Part shown: positions 45,213 through 56,995 of the stretch, piece by piece
How positions within the stretch are numbered: the first letter of the stretch is position 1
Layout of the letters: the number at the start of each line of letters is the position of its first letter
Notes under the pieces: model-generated
What the model was told of the DNA's origin: nothing
The model's input: the letters and a program-made list of their open reading frames with translations, nothing else
Database searches by the model: none
Assembly: GCA_904066235.2 (NCBI GenBank)
Contig: CAJFCV020000001.1
Location: forward strand, 9,734,001 to 9,798,000
DNA: 64,000 nucleotides
DNA from: Bursaphelenchus xylophilus
Taxonomy: Eukaryota > Nematoda > Chromadorea > Rhabditida > Aphelenchoididae
Reading direction: 5' to 3'
Program-made: the position numbers and the translations under genes

Positions 45213-47781
45213 ATGAGTTCGATTATTATTGGATTACTGTCGTTCAATTTGGCTGCTGGCGTTGTTGTTCAGACAGCCTCGGGACCAGTGGATGGATTGG
45301 AGTTGGATTTGGAGGGAAAGAAAATAAATGTGTATCTGGGGATACCTTATGGAGAAGCGCCCGTCGGGGCTGGAAGATTCAAGGTAAGAGAAAATTGGGT
45401 TGGAAATAAGAAAATAATTCAAATCCCATACATAGTCAATGAATTTTCAACCAATTTTGCGTCATTTCAGAAGCCTCTCTATGTAAAACCTTGGGCTGGA
45501 ACCAAAAACTGCACTAGTTTTGGCTTCAGTTGTCATTATTTCGAACCAACTCCTCGGCCCTTCCTAACCAACCCGCCATTCTCAGAAGACTGCCTTAACC
45601 TCAATATATATGCCCCAAGTATTCCAACAGGGTCATCCACCAAACTGCCAGTGTTATTTTACATCCATGGAGGTGGATATTTAACGGATACAGCCGCATT
45701 TTTTGGACTAGAGATAACAGCCAAGATATTACCCAAAAAAGACGTGATTGTGGTCACAGTTAACTATCGATTGGGACTTTTCGGATTTCTTAGTACTCCA
45801 GAAGGCACCGTGCCGGGGAATCAAGGACTTTGGGATATGGCGTTGGCTTTAGAATGGACTTATGATAACATTGAGAGATTTGGAGGGGACAAGGCAAAGA
45901 TTACGGTGGGAGGACAAAGTGCGGGCAGTATGGCGTCGGAATTACTCTTTCTGTCACCAAAGAGTCAAGGCAAGTGGAATCAAGCAGTTCCATGGACTTC
46001 GCCATTTGTTGGAAAGAGAGTTGGGGAATCAAGAGATCTTCAATCTTTTGCCTTGTTGACTGGTCAAATCACCAATGGTTCGCGCACCCTAGCTCACGTG
46101 CATTGGAATCCGCAGAGACTTGGATAGGAGCGACTTGAGCTAACTGATTCAAATCAAGAAGGCTTGATTGAAGACTCCAGACCCTCAACAAGCCTCCGCC
46201 GGCTCTGTTTCTTGCGGTTATTTGGGACAACGAGCTAGAATTATGGTCCTTCAACCAGGCCAAACTAGAAGATTTTTTGATTCCTCATTTTCTTTGATCT
46301 CTAATTGACGACTTTCTATTGCGAATTATATGTTTTAGGCATGATCAATCAGCTAATTCTCATGTCTGGCACAAATTATGATACGATGGCACCTCACGCC
46401 GACCCTCAACTCTATGCAAATATCTTAGAGTTTGCCAAGGAGGAAGGTCTCAAATCAAGTTCTGAAGCAGACTTGGTCGAATTCTTAAGTGCATTACCAG
46501 CTGAAAAGATCTCCCTTAATTTCGGCGGGAATACAAAAGATCATCCAAATATAACAATGAAACCTTGGACAGTAATTGATGGGGAGTTGTTGCCAAGGTC
46601 GCTGGATGAGTTAAGAAAGCAGGCTCCGAAAGTTAACGTTCTAATTGGAGTTACAAGGAATGAAGGATTAATGTTTGGTAAGACAATTTGCAAAGGAAAT
46701 GTTCCCGCTGCAACGCTCAGACAATTCTTGAAAATTTTGCTTACGCTTTGTAGAGAAGAAGAATTTAGTTTAGTGATAGTTTGAGCGAATTTTTATTAAA
46801 GCATTGCACTTCGAGCACTTCTCTGTTTAAACCTATGTATTAAATACTTCTATTGTCATCTTGCAGTCAATAATCCCAATCTAACAGCCTGCGCTATGGA
46901 GAAAATCAGCGAATACTGTGACGCCAAGCATCTAAAAGTTACTGATCTTCAAGAAGAAGATCTTTTTCATCATTTTGTCCATCAAGATTTGCTCTCAAAT
47001 TCAACCGAATACACCCAGGAAGTCCTGGATATAATCTCGGACCTCACCTTCAACAACGGGATATATCAATGTGCTGAAGGTTTGGCAGGAGAAGATGAAC
47101 GGAATACATTTGTTTATCGATTCGATTTTTATCAAAAACGAGACGCCACAACGGTATTTCCAAGGGTCATTGAAGGTGAGGATTTGAACGTTAAACTTCT
47201 GTATGATTACTAGCCATTACTTTCGCAACGCACGTAGAAAAATCCCTGTGGTTTATGCAGAAGAGTTGAAAATCTCGTACTTGGCTTAGCAAATTGTGTT
47301 TTCAATTTGAACCAACTTTCATCCAGTTTTATTTCCTTCCCATCGCCATGAATATTAATTTTACATGCTGTAATATTACATACTTTAGGTGCCACCCATT
47401 GCGACGACCTGCGGTACATTTTCGGCATCGATCTTATTCGAGAATATAAACCGACAGAGGAAGATTTGGCCATGACCGAACAATTCAGTGATTACATCGC
47501 CAACTTTATAAAAACCGGGTGAGAAATATCAAAGAACATTACATTACGCTACTCTAATATCAGAATTCAACTCGTCTTTCAGAAATCCTGGTTCAAATTG
47601 GCCGAAAGTCTTAGGGAATTCGGGAAATGTAGCCAATCTAATAATCGATCTGAACAATACTCGAGTTTCCGACGATTTATTTGATGGCCGGGCCAAATAT
47701 TGGAGAGATTACGGTAGTTCAGCTCAATTCATAGCAAATACACTAGTCATTTTTGCCGGTTACCTATTTCTGGTGCTCTAA
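45213..47781 (+). CDS. Type-B carboxylesterase, secreted or membrane-anchored (548 aa)
   Basis: Exons 45213-45383, 45471-45969, 46339-46677, 46867-47175, 47389-47518, 47583-47781; total 1,647 nt in frame. Intron 2 has a GC donor (CAAG|GCAAGT) and is 369 bp; translating through it would give a false 304-codon exon. The N-terminal MSSIIIGLLSFNLAAGVVV is a signal-peptide-like segment. Family motifs: EDCLNLNIY (type-B signature 2), HGGGY oxyanion hole, GGQSAGS with nucleophile Ser, the acidic residue in TRNEG, and the catalytic His in GATHCDDLRYIFG. So all three triad residues are present. The C-terminus ends in a hydrophobic stretch (LVIFAGYLFLVL), suggesting a GPI signal or membrane anchor. The family hydrolyses carboxylic esters; the substrate is unknown. 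A TGATAA site 51 bp upstream is compatible with GATA-factor (intestinal) control. Convergent with gcsh, 103 bp between stops. Confidence 0.93.
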
Positions 47782-47884
47782 GCCGTAAATTTAGCAGATG
47801 TATTAAAATTTTACCTCAAAATAAGTTCATTATACTTATAGGGCTATTGTTAAAAAGTAATAAAATTGATCTAGATGAACAGAA

Positions 47885-48669
47885 TTATTCTTCGCTTTCC
47901 TCGGCTTCACAGAACTTGGAGTATGCAGCTTCGTCCATGAGATCTTTCAGCTCTTCGGGGGATTTAAGGTCAATCTTGAATAGCCAGCCTGAAAATATCA
48001 TGTTATGTCAAGTATAATATAATCACCAAATTATTATATACTTTTAAATTGCCTATGAGGTCCATTTCCAACCCAAAAAAATTTCTTAGACACTAAAACA
48101 AGACCAAAACAAGAAATTTTACCTTCATCATAAGGGGATTTGTTGATCAGCTGCGGTTTTTCGTCCAATGCATTGTTTACATCGGTGATGGTGCCCGAGA
48201 CAGGACTGTAGATGTCTGAGGCCGACTTTACTGACTCAATGGCTCCGGCTGTGTCTCCTTTCTCCACTTGGGCGCCTTTCTCCGCCAGCTCCACATAAAC
48301 AACATCTCCGAGGGATTTCTGAGCAAAATCTGATACTCCGACTGTGCCTTTGGACCCGTCCACACTGATGTATTCGTGCTTCTTCGTGTAGAACCGGTCT
48401 GAAATTACAAAATACACACAATAAACATACATGATTACAAATTTTTACGAAATTTTCTTAAAGTAATATAAAAATTTGGGGCGTTTTATAAAAATTGACA
48501 AAACTTTCGATCAGAAATGCATCGTACCTTAATTTAGTAAAATAACAGAGAAGCTCAGCAAGTAATCGTACATTAACATACCAAATAAACCCGTTGTCAT
48601 CGAGAGTTGGCGCACTTGAGTTGGCCGAACCAATGAACGAACAAATCGACTAAAAACCATGGAAGTCAT
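47885..48669 (-). CDS. gcsh: Glycine cleavage system H protein, mitochondrial (155 aa)
   Basis: Exons 48582-48669, 48123-48398, 47885-47988; total 468 nt in frame. Residues 1-28 form an arginine-rich presequence (MVFSRFVRSLVRPTQVRQLS) for mitochondrial import. The lipoyl domain follows; the lipoylated lysine is the K of ESVKSASDIYSP, with the surrounding GAIES context typical of H proteins. The C-terminal helix WLFKIDLKSPEELKDLMDEA is also conserved. The H protein shuttles the aminomethyl group between the P, T and L proteins of the glycine cleavage complex in the mitochondrial matrix and can pass lipoyl groups to other enzymes. Length matches the family. Confidence 0.97.
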
Positions 48670-49956
48670 CTTCTTCTACCCGGCAACGCAAATCTGACCA
48701 GTCCCAAGCAAAATTAGCCTGAAATTGGGAATTGAAAATGGTTTTGGAATTGCAAGGACACTCAAAATTTGAGGTGAGAAAAACGGTCGAAAATATTCAA
48801 ATAAAAAACCGCCATAAATTTTACATGAGAAACCAAAGTTTCCAAGATAATTTTCTTTTAGTTCCAGCCTTTTTCCCCCAAAACAAAGTTGGATCCAGCC
48901 GTAAAACCAGAAAACAGAAACGTGTTTACATTTTTTACCAAGTGTAATGTAAAAGTAATGATAAAACCCCGATTTTGATAAAGAAAACGAAAGGTAATCA
49001 AACGGACTTTGGTCGCGACTTATGAAACTTTAAACGGTAAACAAAAACAAGGCAACTTTTGGTTGCTACTCTGCCAGCTGATGTTTCAGAAACCCCGATA
49101 ACAACAAATTAGCCATTATGACCCAAAAAAATCAATTACGACCTGTTAATGTCCTGCTTTAATACCTGAATTGGCAGTCAACTTTCCAGATCACTAGGCA
49201 AAGTATAAAGCCATCGTCCTTTAGCTTTTGGATGACTTGATTCAAATCTATTATAACAACATGGCAGGATATTTACGACAGCTGGTCATATTCGATGGCC
49301 TTGTCATCATGGATTTTTTTACTTTCAATAAATATTTTAATTCCCCAGAAATGGTATCGGACTTATTTTACCCATAGACCAACAAAAAACTCGGTCGCCT
49401 ACTCAAAATTATGGTTTGTCTTCTCTGAATCGACGCGAAATCAAAAAAAAATCTTCTCCCTTGACGCTCCTTCCTTCCTATTTTCGCATTCTTTGAACCA
49501 CAAGTGCAGCTGTACTCGTGGTGTCTGCAATCACCAGGCTGTCTAATTTACAGCGATAGACTTTGATCGGGTTAGAACAGACACGCGACATAGAGAAGAT
49601 AAGATAATATGCGAACAAATTGTAATTTTAGGGGATCGGGGATTGCACAATAGATGGGAAAAAATCAAAAGGGTTTTCGGACAAGTGGGACAGAAAATTT
49701 ACACCGAATTTTGAACTAAAATGAGTGTCCAATAGGCATTGATTGTACAATCAGAAATGGCAATCGGGTCGGGCTTTTGGGCATGGAGCACGGCCTAATG
49801 AAAAGCAGGCCTGGCCCGTTTCCAAATTTACGAAAGTCTGGCCCTTTCTCCATGTCTGTGTATAATACCCTATCGATTTATGTTATCCATCACCAACCCC
49901 TCCAAAACTAACAATCAACATCTCCCAGCCCTAAAACTACACCAAAACTTAATATA
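48670..49956. other. Intergenic, promoter side of gcsh
   Basis: AT-rich; open frames at 48732-48947 and 49295-49546 have no support. Nothing recognised besides flank of the adjacent transposon. Confidence 0.5.
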
Positions 49957-51443
49957 CTCCCCGTACAATGTTTTGACCCCCCTCCTAACTCGGTCCAAGG
50001 TGTACTAATTCGGACCAAATTTGGTATGTAGTATACTCACAGGTTAGTAACAAAAAATAACATGGCTGGACCTACCTTATAGTTGAATATCAAACTCTGG
50101 GGGCAATTTTCAAAAATCACCTTAAAAAATCGAGGAAAAAGTTTTGACCCCCCTTAACAAAAAGTTAGATATCGCCAGCGGATGCCACACCAAACTTATT
50201 GTAATCGACGTCGCATACCTGAATACAGGTTAATATATGGTTTTCCGTTGAATGCTTCGTTGCATTTGAGGATTCAACGCGTTAAACCGTTTTTGATGTA
50301 GAGCTGCCCAAAATTGTAAAAATCTTGCCCTAGCGCTTTCCTAGAGCTCTAAATTGGGTTTATATTATGTGATTTAGACCTGTGTTAACCTTCTCCTCTC
50401 GATAAAAGTGCGTGGTGGCCTGACCGTGTAGATTCAGCAGATACCCTCTTGTCATGCCCAGCCTTGGTGAGCTATTTGCTCCTTGACTCAAGGTCGAGAT
50501 GTGGTTATTAGGTCCTCAATGCAATCCTGAGACTCCTAGATACTCTCAAAGAAAAAATAAACTCCGGCTGACACGGTCTCATATGGTTTGCAGGCGCATC
50601 TTCGCCGATCTGCACCTTAACGAAAAACCCGCGTTTTTCAAATGGATTTTTAGCCACCAAAGACAGCTTTCATTTGATGGACCAGGTAATTTAAGACGCT
50701 ACAGCACTTACCATACTCATTTGAGACGTATGAAACGCCAAATGGGAGGTGGTGATGTCATCGTACTCGGGGTCATCTACAGTAACGGCAAAGTTAAGAT
50801 TAAGGTGAATGAAACCCATTACAAAACGTGTCAAATCAAAACATTTTACATTGCTGAGAGTAACTAGGAGTCTCAGGATTACATTGAGGACCTAATGACC
50901 ACATCTCGACCTTGAGTCAAAGAGCAAATGGCTCACCAAGGCTGGGCATGACAAGAGGGTATCTGCCGAATCTACACCGCCAGGCCACCATGCACTTTTA
51001 TTGAAAGGAGAAGGTAAATACAGGTCTAAAGTACATAATATAAACCCAATTTGGAGCTCTATGAAAGCGCTAGGGCAGATTTTTACAATTTTGGGCAGCT
51101 CTACATCAAAAACGGTTTAACGCGTTGAATCCTCAAATGCAACGAAGCATTCAACGGAAAACCATATATTAACCTGTATTCAGGTATGGGACGTCGATTA
51201 CAATAAGTTTGCGTGGCATCTGCTGGCGATATCTAACTTTCTTTAAGGGGGGTCAAAACTTTTTCCTCGATTTTTAAAGGTGATTTTTGAAAATTGCCGC
51301 TGGCTTTTGAAATTCAGCTATAAGGTATGTCCTGCTATGTTATTTTTTGTTACTAGCCTGTGAGTATACTACATACCAAATTTGGTCCGAATTAGTACAC
51401 TTTGGACGGAGTTAGGAGGGGTGTCAAAACATTGTACGGGGAG
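49957..51443. mobile_element. Tc3-like transposon relic with TIRs of about 580 bp
   Basis: Flanked by TA (49955-49956; 51444-51445). Termini CTCCCCGTACAATGTTTTGA and its inverse. The terminal inverted repeats run about 49957-50541 and 50866-51443, with word-level identity (ATTCGGACCAAATTTGGTAT, GAGGTC..ATGAC, CAAGGTCGAGATGTGGT) and small differences. The 325-bp centre encodes a transposase fragment (plus). Length 1,487 bp. The TIRs occupy most of the element, so a once-longer coding region has probably been deleted. Confidence 0.85.
50541..50866 (+). pseudogene. Truncated Tc1/Tc3-type transposase core
   Basis: An uninterrupted frame containing QRQLSFDGPGNLRRYSTYHT and KRQMGGGDVIVLGVIYSNGK, matching the Tc1/Tc3 block F-S-D-E-x-x-F-x-L-D-G-P-D...R-Q-x-G-G-G-x-V-M-x-W-G-A. 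The catalytic first Asp position (FSDE) reads FSHQ, and the later D and E of the DDE triad lie outside the surviving fragment, so it cannot be active. Confidence 0.75.
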
Positions 51444-51445
51444 TA

Positions 51446-52423
51446 TAATAATGAAACCCGCAACCCCAAAAGGTCGTTCTTATCAAGTTTCAAAAAAGTT
51501 ACGACAAGCGAAGTCTGGCGTGAACTGTGATCTCAAGCCGCCTACAATAATACAGGGCGCAAAGAACTCTGAGGTAAACTGTGATGTCCGACAAAAAATA
51601 ATACCCTCTAAGGTCAGGGATACTGTTAATACAAAAGTTCTACCCATGTCTGCGCAATAGCCAAACTAAAAAATTAATATTGTACCAGACCTTCGGATTT
51701 TCCAAAAATCACGTTTCGCATCGCAAAAACGTAATAAACGCAACTTGGGCCGGTCAAAAGTTCAAACCCCGTTCAACGCGTTACATTTCAACGAAACCCT
51801 CAGGAGAAAGAAACAACAAAAGAGATTCTTGCAGAGACGATTCATAATTGATAAAGGCCGGACGATCTACCCATCTCATGCTCGTTTGCGGGTGTAAAAT
51901 CATGGGAATGTGTTGTCTGTGACCTTCGCGGATTCCTGGTAGCAAAACGGGCGAGGGTGAAGATCGGAAGAATCATATGGTGTAAAATTTATTTTTCTTA
52001 GTTTTTAGGGCAATGGAATCAGATTTGCAATGGTTAAAAAGATGCAACGATTAGAATGGAAAAAGTTTAAACTATTCCAAAAAAGATCAAATGATCCAGT
52101 ACTACCAAAAACACCTGTAAAAGAGAGAGAGAAAGCCCATACATACGATTAAAAATGGTTCAATATAATAAACTCGGTCTTCAAACATTAATCTCATAAA
52201 TCCAATAAACGTTTCGGTTTTATACCAAATCATAATCCCTCATAACGAGAACTCCTTTTTTACTTTTCAGCACGGTTTAGTTATTACAACAAATAATGTA
52301 AGATAGAAAAGTTAATTACAACTGCACCTTTTCCAACGTAAGAAGGGAGATGCTACCCGATGTTATGAAATTACAGTATAAACAATATCTCCAGATCATA
52401 CAATCAACCAAGATGAATGTGAA
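51446..52423. other. Intergenic, no supported gene
   Basis: A lysine-rich frame to 51660 starts inside the transposon TIR and is probably chance. Otherwise AT-rich; includes a short GA repeat near 52120. Confidence 0.5.
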
Positions 52424-52898
52424 TTATGTGGATCCCTCGCGTTTGCTGCTACCAGCCTTCAGCGTTATATCCAGACAGAAAGGGTAATGTTTGAACTGAC
52501 TTCTGGAGTCTTCCCTCATCTGATCGTAGAAATCCTTTCGGCATCCGCATCCAATACTGAAAAAAGTTAGACTACTAAATATGCAAAGAAATTTTTTTCT
52601 GTCCTCATAATCCAGGATGCATATTCAATAAGAAACAGATCCGAATTCCTTGTACGAGATAAGCTCCTCCTAAATTCAAACACAAAGTTGCGAACGCTTA
52701 CCTTTTCTCCTCAACAGGACCAAACTTCCCGTTCCAGACTGGATATGCAACACCTTTATCACTGACTGATTGATTAGCTATTCTTCGGGTACCAACAAAA
52801 TCAACTGGTGCTTGTTTCGGAACCAACTCAACCAATCGTTTGGTAAACTCGGTTCGCATCTTATTCGGTTGCTTCTCGAAACCTGGTGGTACTGACAT
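52424..52898 (-). CDS. Small two-exon hypothetical protein (109 aa)
   Basis: Exons 52702-52898 and 52424-52556; 330 nt in frame. The ATG is preceded by TTGTTTCAG|CACA, a likely trans-splice acceptor. The protein begins MSVPPGFEKQPNKMRTEFTK and has a cysteine cluster, SIGCGCRKDFYDQMREDSRS, then a basic tail. No transmembrane segment and no family recognised. It is divergent from mrpl-9, with about 350 bp between the two start codons, so the promoters are probably shared or overlapping. Confidence 0.7.
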
Positions 52899-53245
52899 TG
52901 TGCTGAAACAAGGAAAACGAAATTAACCAGATTCAACGAGACAAAAACAGAAAGGAATCTTATTTTAAAGCCTATTACAATATAACAAAACCCTATAAAA
53001 TATAGCAGCTTACTCTGCGTTTTTCTGCAATTGGAACTCACAATCCAGATGATTCCGCACCAAAGTCGATGTCCTCTTTTCTTCTGACAGAAAATCGAGA
53101 AAAAACAATACTGACGTAAGACTTGACGCCTTTTGCAAGACTTGACTCAAACCCAAACTTGACGCAAAGAGCAAAACCTGGCCCATCGGAATGAAACTCG
53201 CAAATTGGCCAATTTTTGCAGTGGAAATTTGGCTTCGAGATAATT

Positions 53246-54553
53246 ATGACCGGGGGTATGGCCATAACGACGCGTCTTCTTCTGAGGCTTACCGGAAGGA
53301 TTAATCTGACTAGAGTAAGTTGTTGAAAGCTGTCTTCCAGTTTTTTTGAAATGTTATTATGTTGGAAATGAAGAAAGATGTAATTTACAATGCTGTACGG
53401 TCCTCTTTGCACATGTGTTTTTCTACTGACTTTGTTTTTTCAGTTGTATTTTAATTTTTTGATTTTTGGAAGATGTAAGATTGTTTTCTTTTAGAATTTA
53501 TGGGTATTGAAACATGTATACGCTCCTCCAGCTGTCCCAGAAGGTCAACCCCAACGGCCTCCTGACTTGCAAAACCTTCAGAAGTATGAAGTCGTGCGGT
53601 ATCCTCAGGAATTCAAGACGAAACCAGTCAAAGTAATACTTTTGGAGGATGTGGAAGGTAAATATTACTTTTTTTCTTGGTGTTCAGGTTGAAAGAAGGT
53701 AGAAATACATGGAAATCTGCTCCCATAGTTCTTTCTTGATGTAAAGATGCCGTTAATGCTTTGTTTTAGGTGTTGGCCATCAATTTGACGTCGTTGAGCT
53801 ACCTCGTAGTCAAGCCCACAACGATATTTTGTTGCCCAGGAAGGGAGTTTACGCTTCTCCATTTGACTTGGAGTATTATGGCCGCAAACGTGAGGTAAGT
53901 TAACTTTGGATGTTTTATATTCTTTAATCTTTAGGTTTCTATATCTAATTTTACATTGTTTTAGGAGATGAAGGAAGAATTGGAATCCCGAATCCGAATC
54001 CCATATGACTTCATTTTGATTGGCCGAAAACTAGTGGATAAACTCATCCCGATCCATGTTTCAATGGAGAACAAATGGGAAATAACGCCAGAAATTATAA
54101 GCGCCTCGCTTTTCGAAAAGGTATCTAAATTTATGTTGTGATTAATGTTTTTGAGTTTAGGATGTTGTTGCCAAGCCTGACGCTATCGTTGTCCCGCCTC
54201 AAAGTGCTCTAAAGGGTCCAGATTTTGAACAGGAAGCCAAATTGGTCAGGTTTTACGTTGTGGTGGGTCGTATTCATTCTTTAGCTGATATCTTTAGCTT
54301 TCAAATCAATATGTTGTGCCAATGGTTGGTCGAATCTCTCATGTTACAACGGATGATAATGCTGAGGTACGTTCATTTTAAATCGTAGCTTTGATTCGGT
54401 TTTTAGTCGCTTTACCCTCAAGGAATCACTTTTCCATCCGCGGAACAGTTGAAGAAACATGGATTAAAGCCAGAACAGCCGTACTTCCATACCAAGGGAC
54501 CGTTCACGGAAGATGATGATATTTTGGACATCTTGAGGAGGAGGGATGAATAA
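53246..54553 (+). CDS. mrpl-9: Mitochondrial ribosomal protein bL9m (276 aa)
   Basis: Exons 53246-53314, 53495-53657, 53770-53894, 53965-54120, 54161-54262, 54298-54366, 54407-54553; total 831 nt in frame. Exon 1 gives an arginine-rich import presequence (AITTRLLLRLTGRINLTR). The bL9 core starts in exon 2-3: KVILLEDVEGVGHQFDVVEL followed by DILLPRKGVYASP, equivalent to KVILLEDVxGLGxxGDVVxV...NFLLPxGxAxxA of bacterial L9. A mitochondrial C-terminal extension follows. The protein is a structural component of the large mitoribosomal subunit. An AATAAA-like signal (ATAATAAAAAG) lies about 65 bp after the stop. Introns 4 and 5 are only 35-40 bp. Confidence 0.93.
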
Positions 54554-54864
54554 AATTTAGGGGCTTTTTTATGTTAGGTGTTTTCGCATTGTTTACCTTT
54601 GTTGATTGTTGAAGGATAATAAAAAGAGCGGTTTTATATATTTGTTTTGTCATTTATCGGTTTATCGTCCTATTTATATCTACAAGTTTGTTCCAGGATA
54701 ATTTTTAGTATTATTTATGTCAAATGTAATGTAAAAATACCGTAATTGCTTTCAGAAACACTCAATATACGACATAATCAGACCGGTGAACATTTCTCAT
54801 GACCATCTTCACTTAATTCCCTCTCTTTCATCACTACCATGTAGATAACGCCTAGTTTGTAAAT

Positions 54865-56308
54865 ATGAACAAGAGAAGCTACGATCATTCGCTCGGATCT
54901 CAATCCACCTCTACCTCTCGCTTATACGAAGACGATGATCATATCTATGAGAATATTGGGCCTGATGGGAGGATTCCATTCCCTTGGAGAGGCGATGTTT
55001 ATCATGATGAAGGCCAGTCAAATCAGAATTGGATGCAGCCGAAGGGTGGGTTTATATTAGTATTGTTGATGTTTCGAATATTTAGGTATCCATCACTGGC
55101 GCAATTACCGACGTCGTTGGCGGTGGCGCAAAAAGAAGTTTGATCAAAGCGCAGACCTTGAAAGGGATTATCTCCAAGAGACTGTCCAGAAAATGGATGT
55201 CACTTTAGACGCTCCGGCGACGAAAGAGGCCATTGGGAAAGTAATCGCCAATAAATATGGACTCATCGAGAATGATGACGGCACTTGTGTGCCTCTCAAA
55301 AGTGATAAATCCGCTAATCGGAACTCGATAGATACTAGTCTGATGCCTTTTAAGATCAAAAATGTGACTTATGACTTGACGGAGAGAGAAGATGAGCCTA
55401 AAAATGGTAAAATCTCGTTAAATTTGTCTTTTTTTTGTCATGGATAATATAGTTGATCAAAAATATTTGTTTTTTAGAGCCAAGACCTAATGGGATCCTA
55501 AAAGAAGAGCCCCGAAGTTTGTTGAGCAGTATGGTTTCAACAACAAACAAGAGCTGGTTGCCGTCATTGCCTCAGGATTTTGATGAGAGTTTGTTTTTGG
55601 AATGGGGAGAAAACTTTTGGTTCAAGGTTAGAAGATTGATCATCAGGTCCAAGCGAAAGGTACGGTCAACATATATCATCATTTAAAAAAATTTCAGCAA
55701 GTCCGTTTTGATCCTTTGGCCCCTCGATTTGTTCTCCATTTCTCGACCAATGAACGTCTCAATATCGCCCCACCTATGGCCAATATGTCCAATCGTCTGA
55801 AATTACTCCCAAATAAAAGGTTTACCCATGTCTTGGTGGACAAGATGTTCAGTGTAAAAGATGGGATCATATTGGAGCAGTTTATCCACGGCATGGTATT
55901 CTTCTTCCCCGGGGTCCTAAAAAGGCATGGCGCAGAGGAAATCACTTGGTGGACGAGATGGTTTGTAAGTTTTTGGAAGTTTTGGGCATTGAATTATATT
56001 ATACATGAAGGGTAATATCACTTTAATGTTTTGAACAGTTTAAAAGCTGATGAACCAATTTTAAGATCGAAAATAACGAGGACGCGGTGTTTATTGCCAA
56101 ATACATCGAGTCGAACACAATAATCCGAGCCGCCAATTTCGCCCATTACCTGGGAATCGCCGCTATGGAAGCCTGGGCCTGCCGAGTGCTGGTGGAACGA
56201 GCCGAGGGAATGAATGTGGAGGAATTACGAGAACTGCTCAATGAACCCAACGTCCTGGACTGCCATCAAGATTTACTTATTGGAAATAGAAATGACGAAG
56301 ATATCTGA
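54865..56308 (+). CDS. Protein with Skp1-like C-terminal region (397 aa)
   Basis: Exons 54865-55045, 55086-55406, 55478-55659, 55698-55964, 56066-56308; total 1,194 nt in frame. The last acceptor is TTTTAAG. The N-terminus is acidic and Tyr-rich (LYEDDDHIYENIGPDGRIPF), followed by a very basic patch (HWRNYRRRWRWRKKKFDQ) and an acidic middle. From about residue 230 (FVLHFSTNERLNIAPPMANM) the sequence looks folded; the last 70 residues, NTIIRAANFAHYLGIAAMEA and MNVEELRELLNEP, resemble the Skp1 dimerisation and F-box-binding helices (A-A-N-x-L-x-I-x-x-L... and E-E-I-R-x-x-F-N). Nematodes have expanded Skp1-related families, but these are normally about 170 residues, so this is an atypical long relative or only a structural analogue. 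Confidence 0.75.
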
Positions 56309-56995
56309 AAGCATGGTAATTGTTACTGTAAACTAGTCATAATATTGTATTTTGTGATGTTTTGGAAAATTAAAGAGGGTTTTGAGCCTAGAAATGGTTG
56401 AGGATCTATTCTTTGTTATTTATAGAAGCCTTAGACAGTGCCTGACAAAAGAAATTAAAAGAGTTTTTTTTATTTTAACAAATTAGGCAAGTGCAATATA
56501 AATAATGTTCTTTCCGTATAAAAGGCTGCTGCAATTCCTGCAGACTTCAAACCCAATAACAAGAAGGAGAATCCTGCAAAATACGACGGTTTTTTTGTAT
56601 GAGAACAGATGAAGTTAATTATTTTCCATCTTCTCCATGGTCAAGTCCAATCACTCAAAAATAAAGGAGCGCTTGCTGATAAGAAAGGCAAAAAAGCTGC
56701 TCACAATGAAAAAAGTCTTGTTTTCTTGCTGTAAAGGGCAGGGGATCCCTTGCCATTAATTTTGTTGTTATTGTTTTTGTTGAATTATGGATCTGACCAA
56801 TGGATTTTGGGTTCATCAACGGAAAGTCAACTTCGGATTTAAGTGAGTCGACTTCATTCCATCATAAGATAGTGTAAAAGTCTAAAGAAATAATTTTTTG
56901 TTTTAAAGATCTTTGAGACCTGCAGAATTACCTGAAATTTGACTTGATTAAGAGATTAGTTTAGTACTACAGTAATAAAACTCCGATTTGAAACG
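56309..56995. other. Intergenic
   Basis: Holds the 3' end of the preceding gene. An ATG frame (MDLTNGFWVHQRKVNFGF) at about 56785-56840 ends at an AA|GTGAGT donor and could be an upstream exon of the next gene, but the phase link was not established. Confidence 0.4.

Noticed and set aside
45970..46127. Esterase exon 2 extended through its open frame
   Set aside because: The extension loses the family sequence, while splicing at the GC donor restores it in frame.
51382..51660. Lysine-rich frame after the Tc3-like element
   Set aside because: Begins inside the TIR and shows no splice sites or motif.
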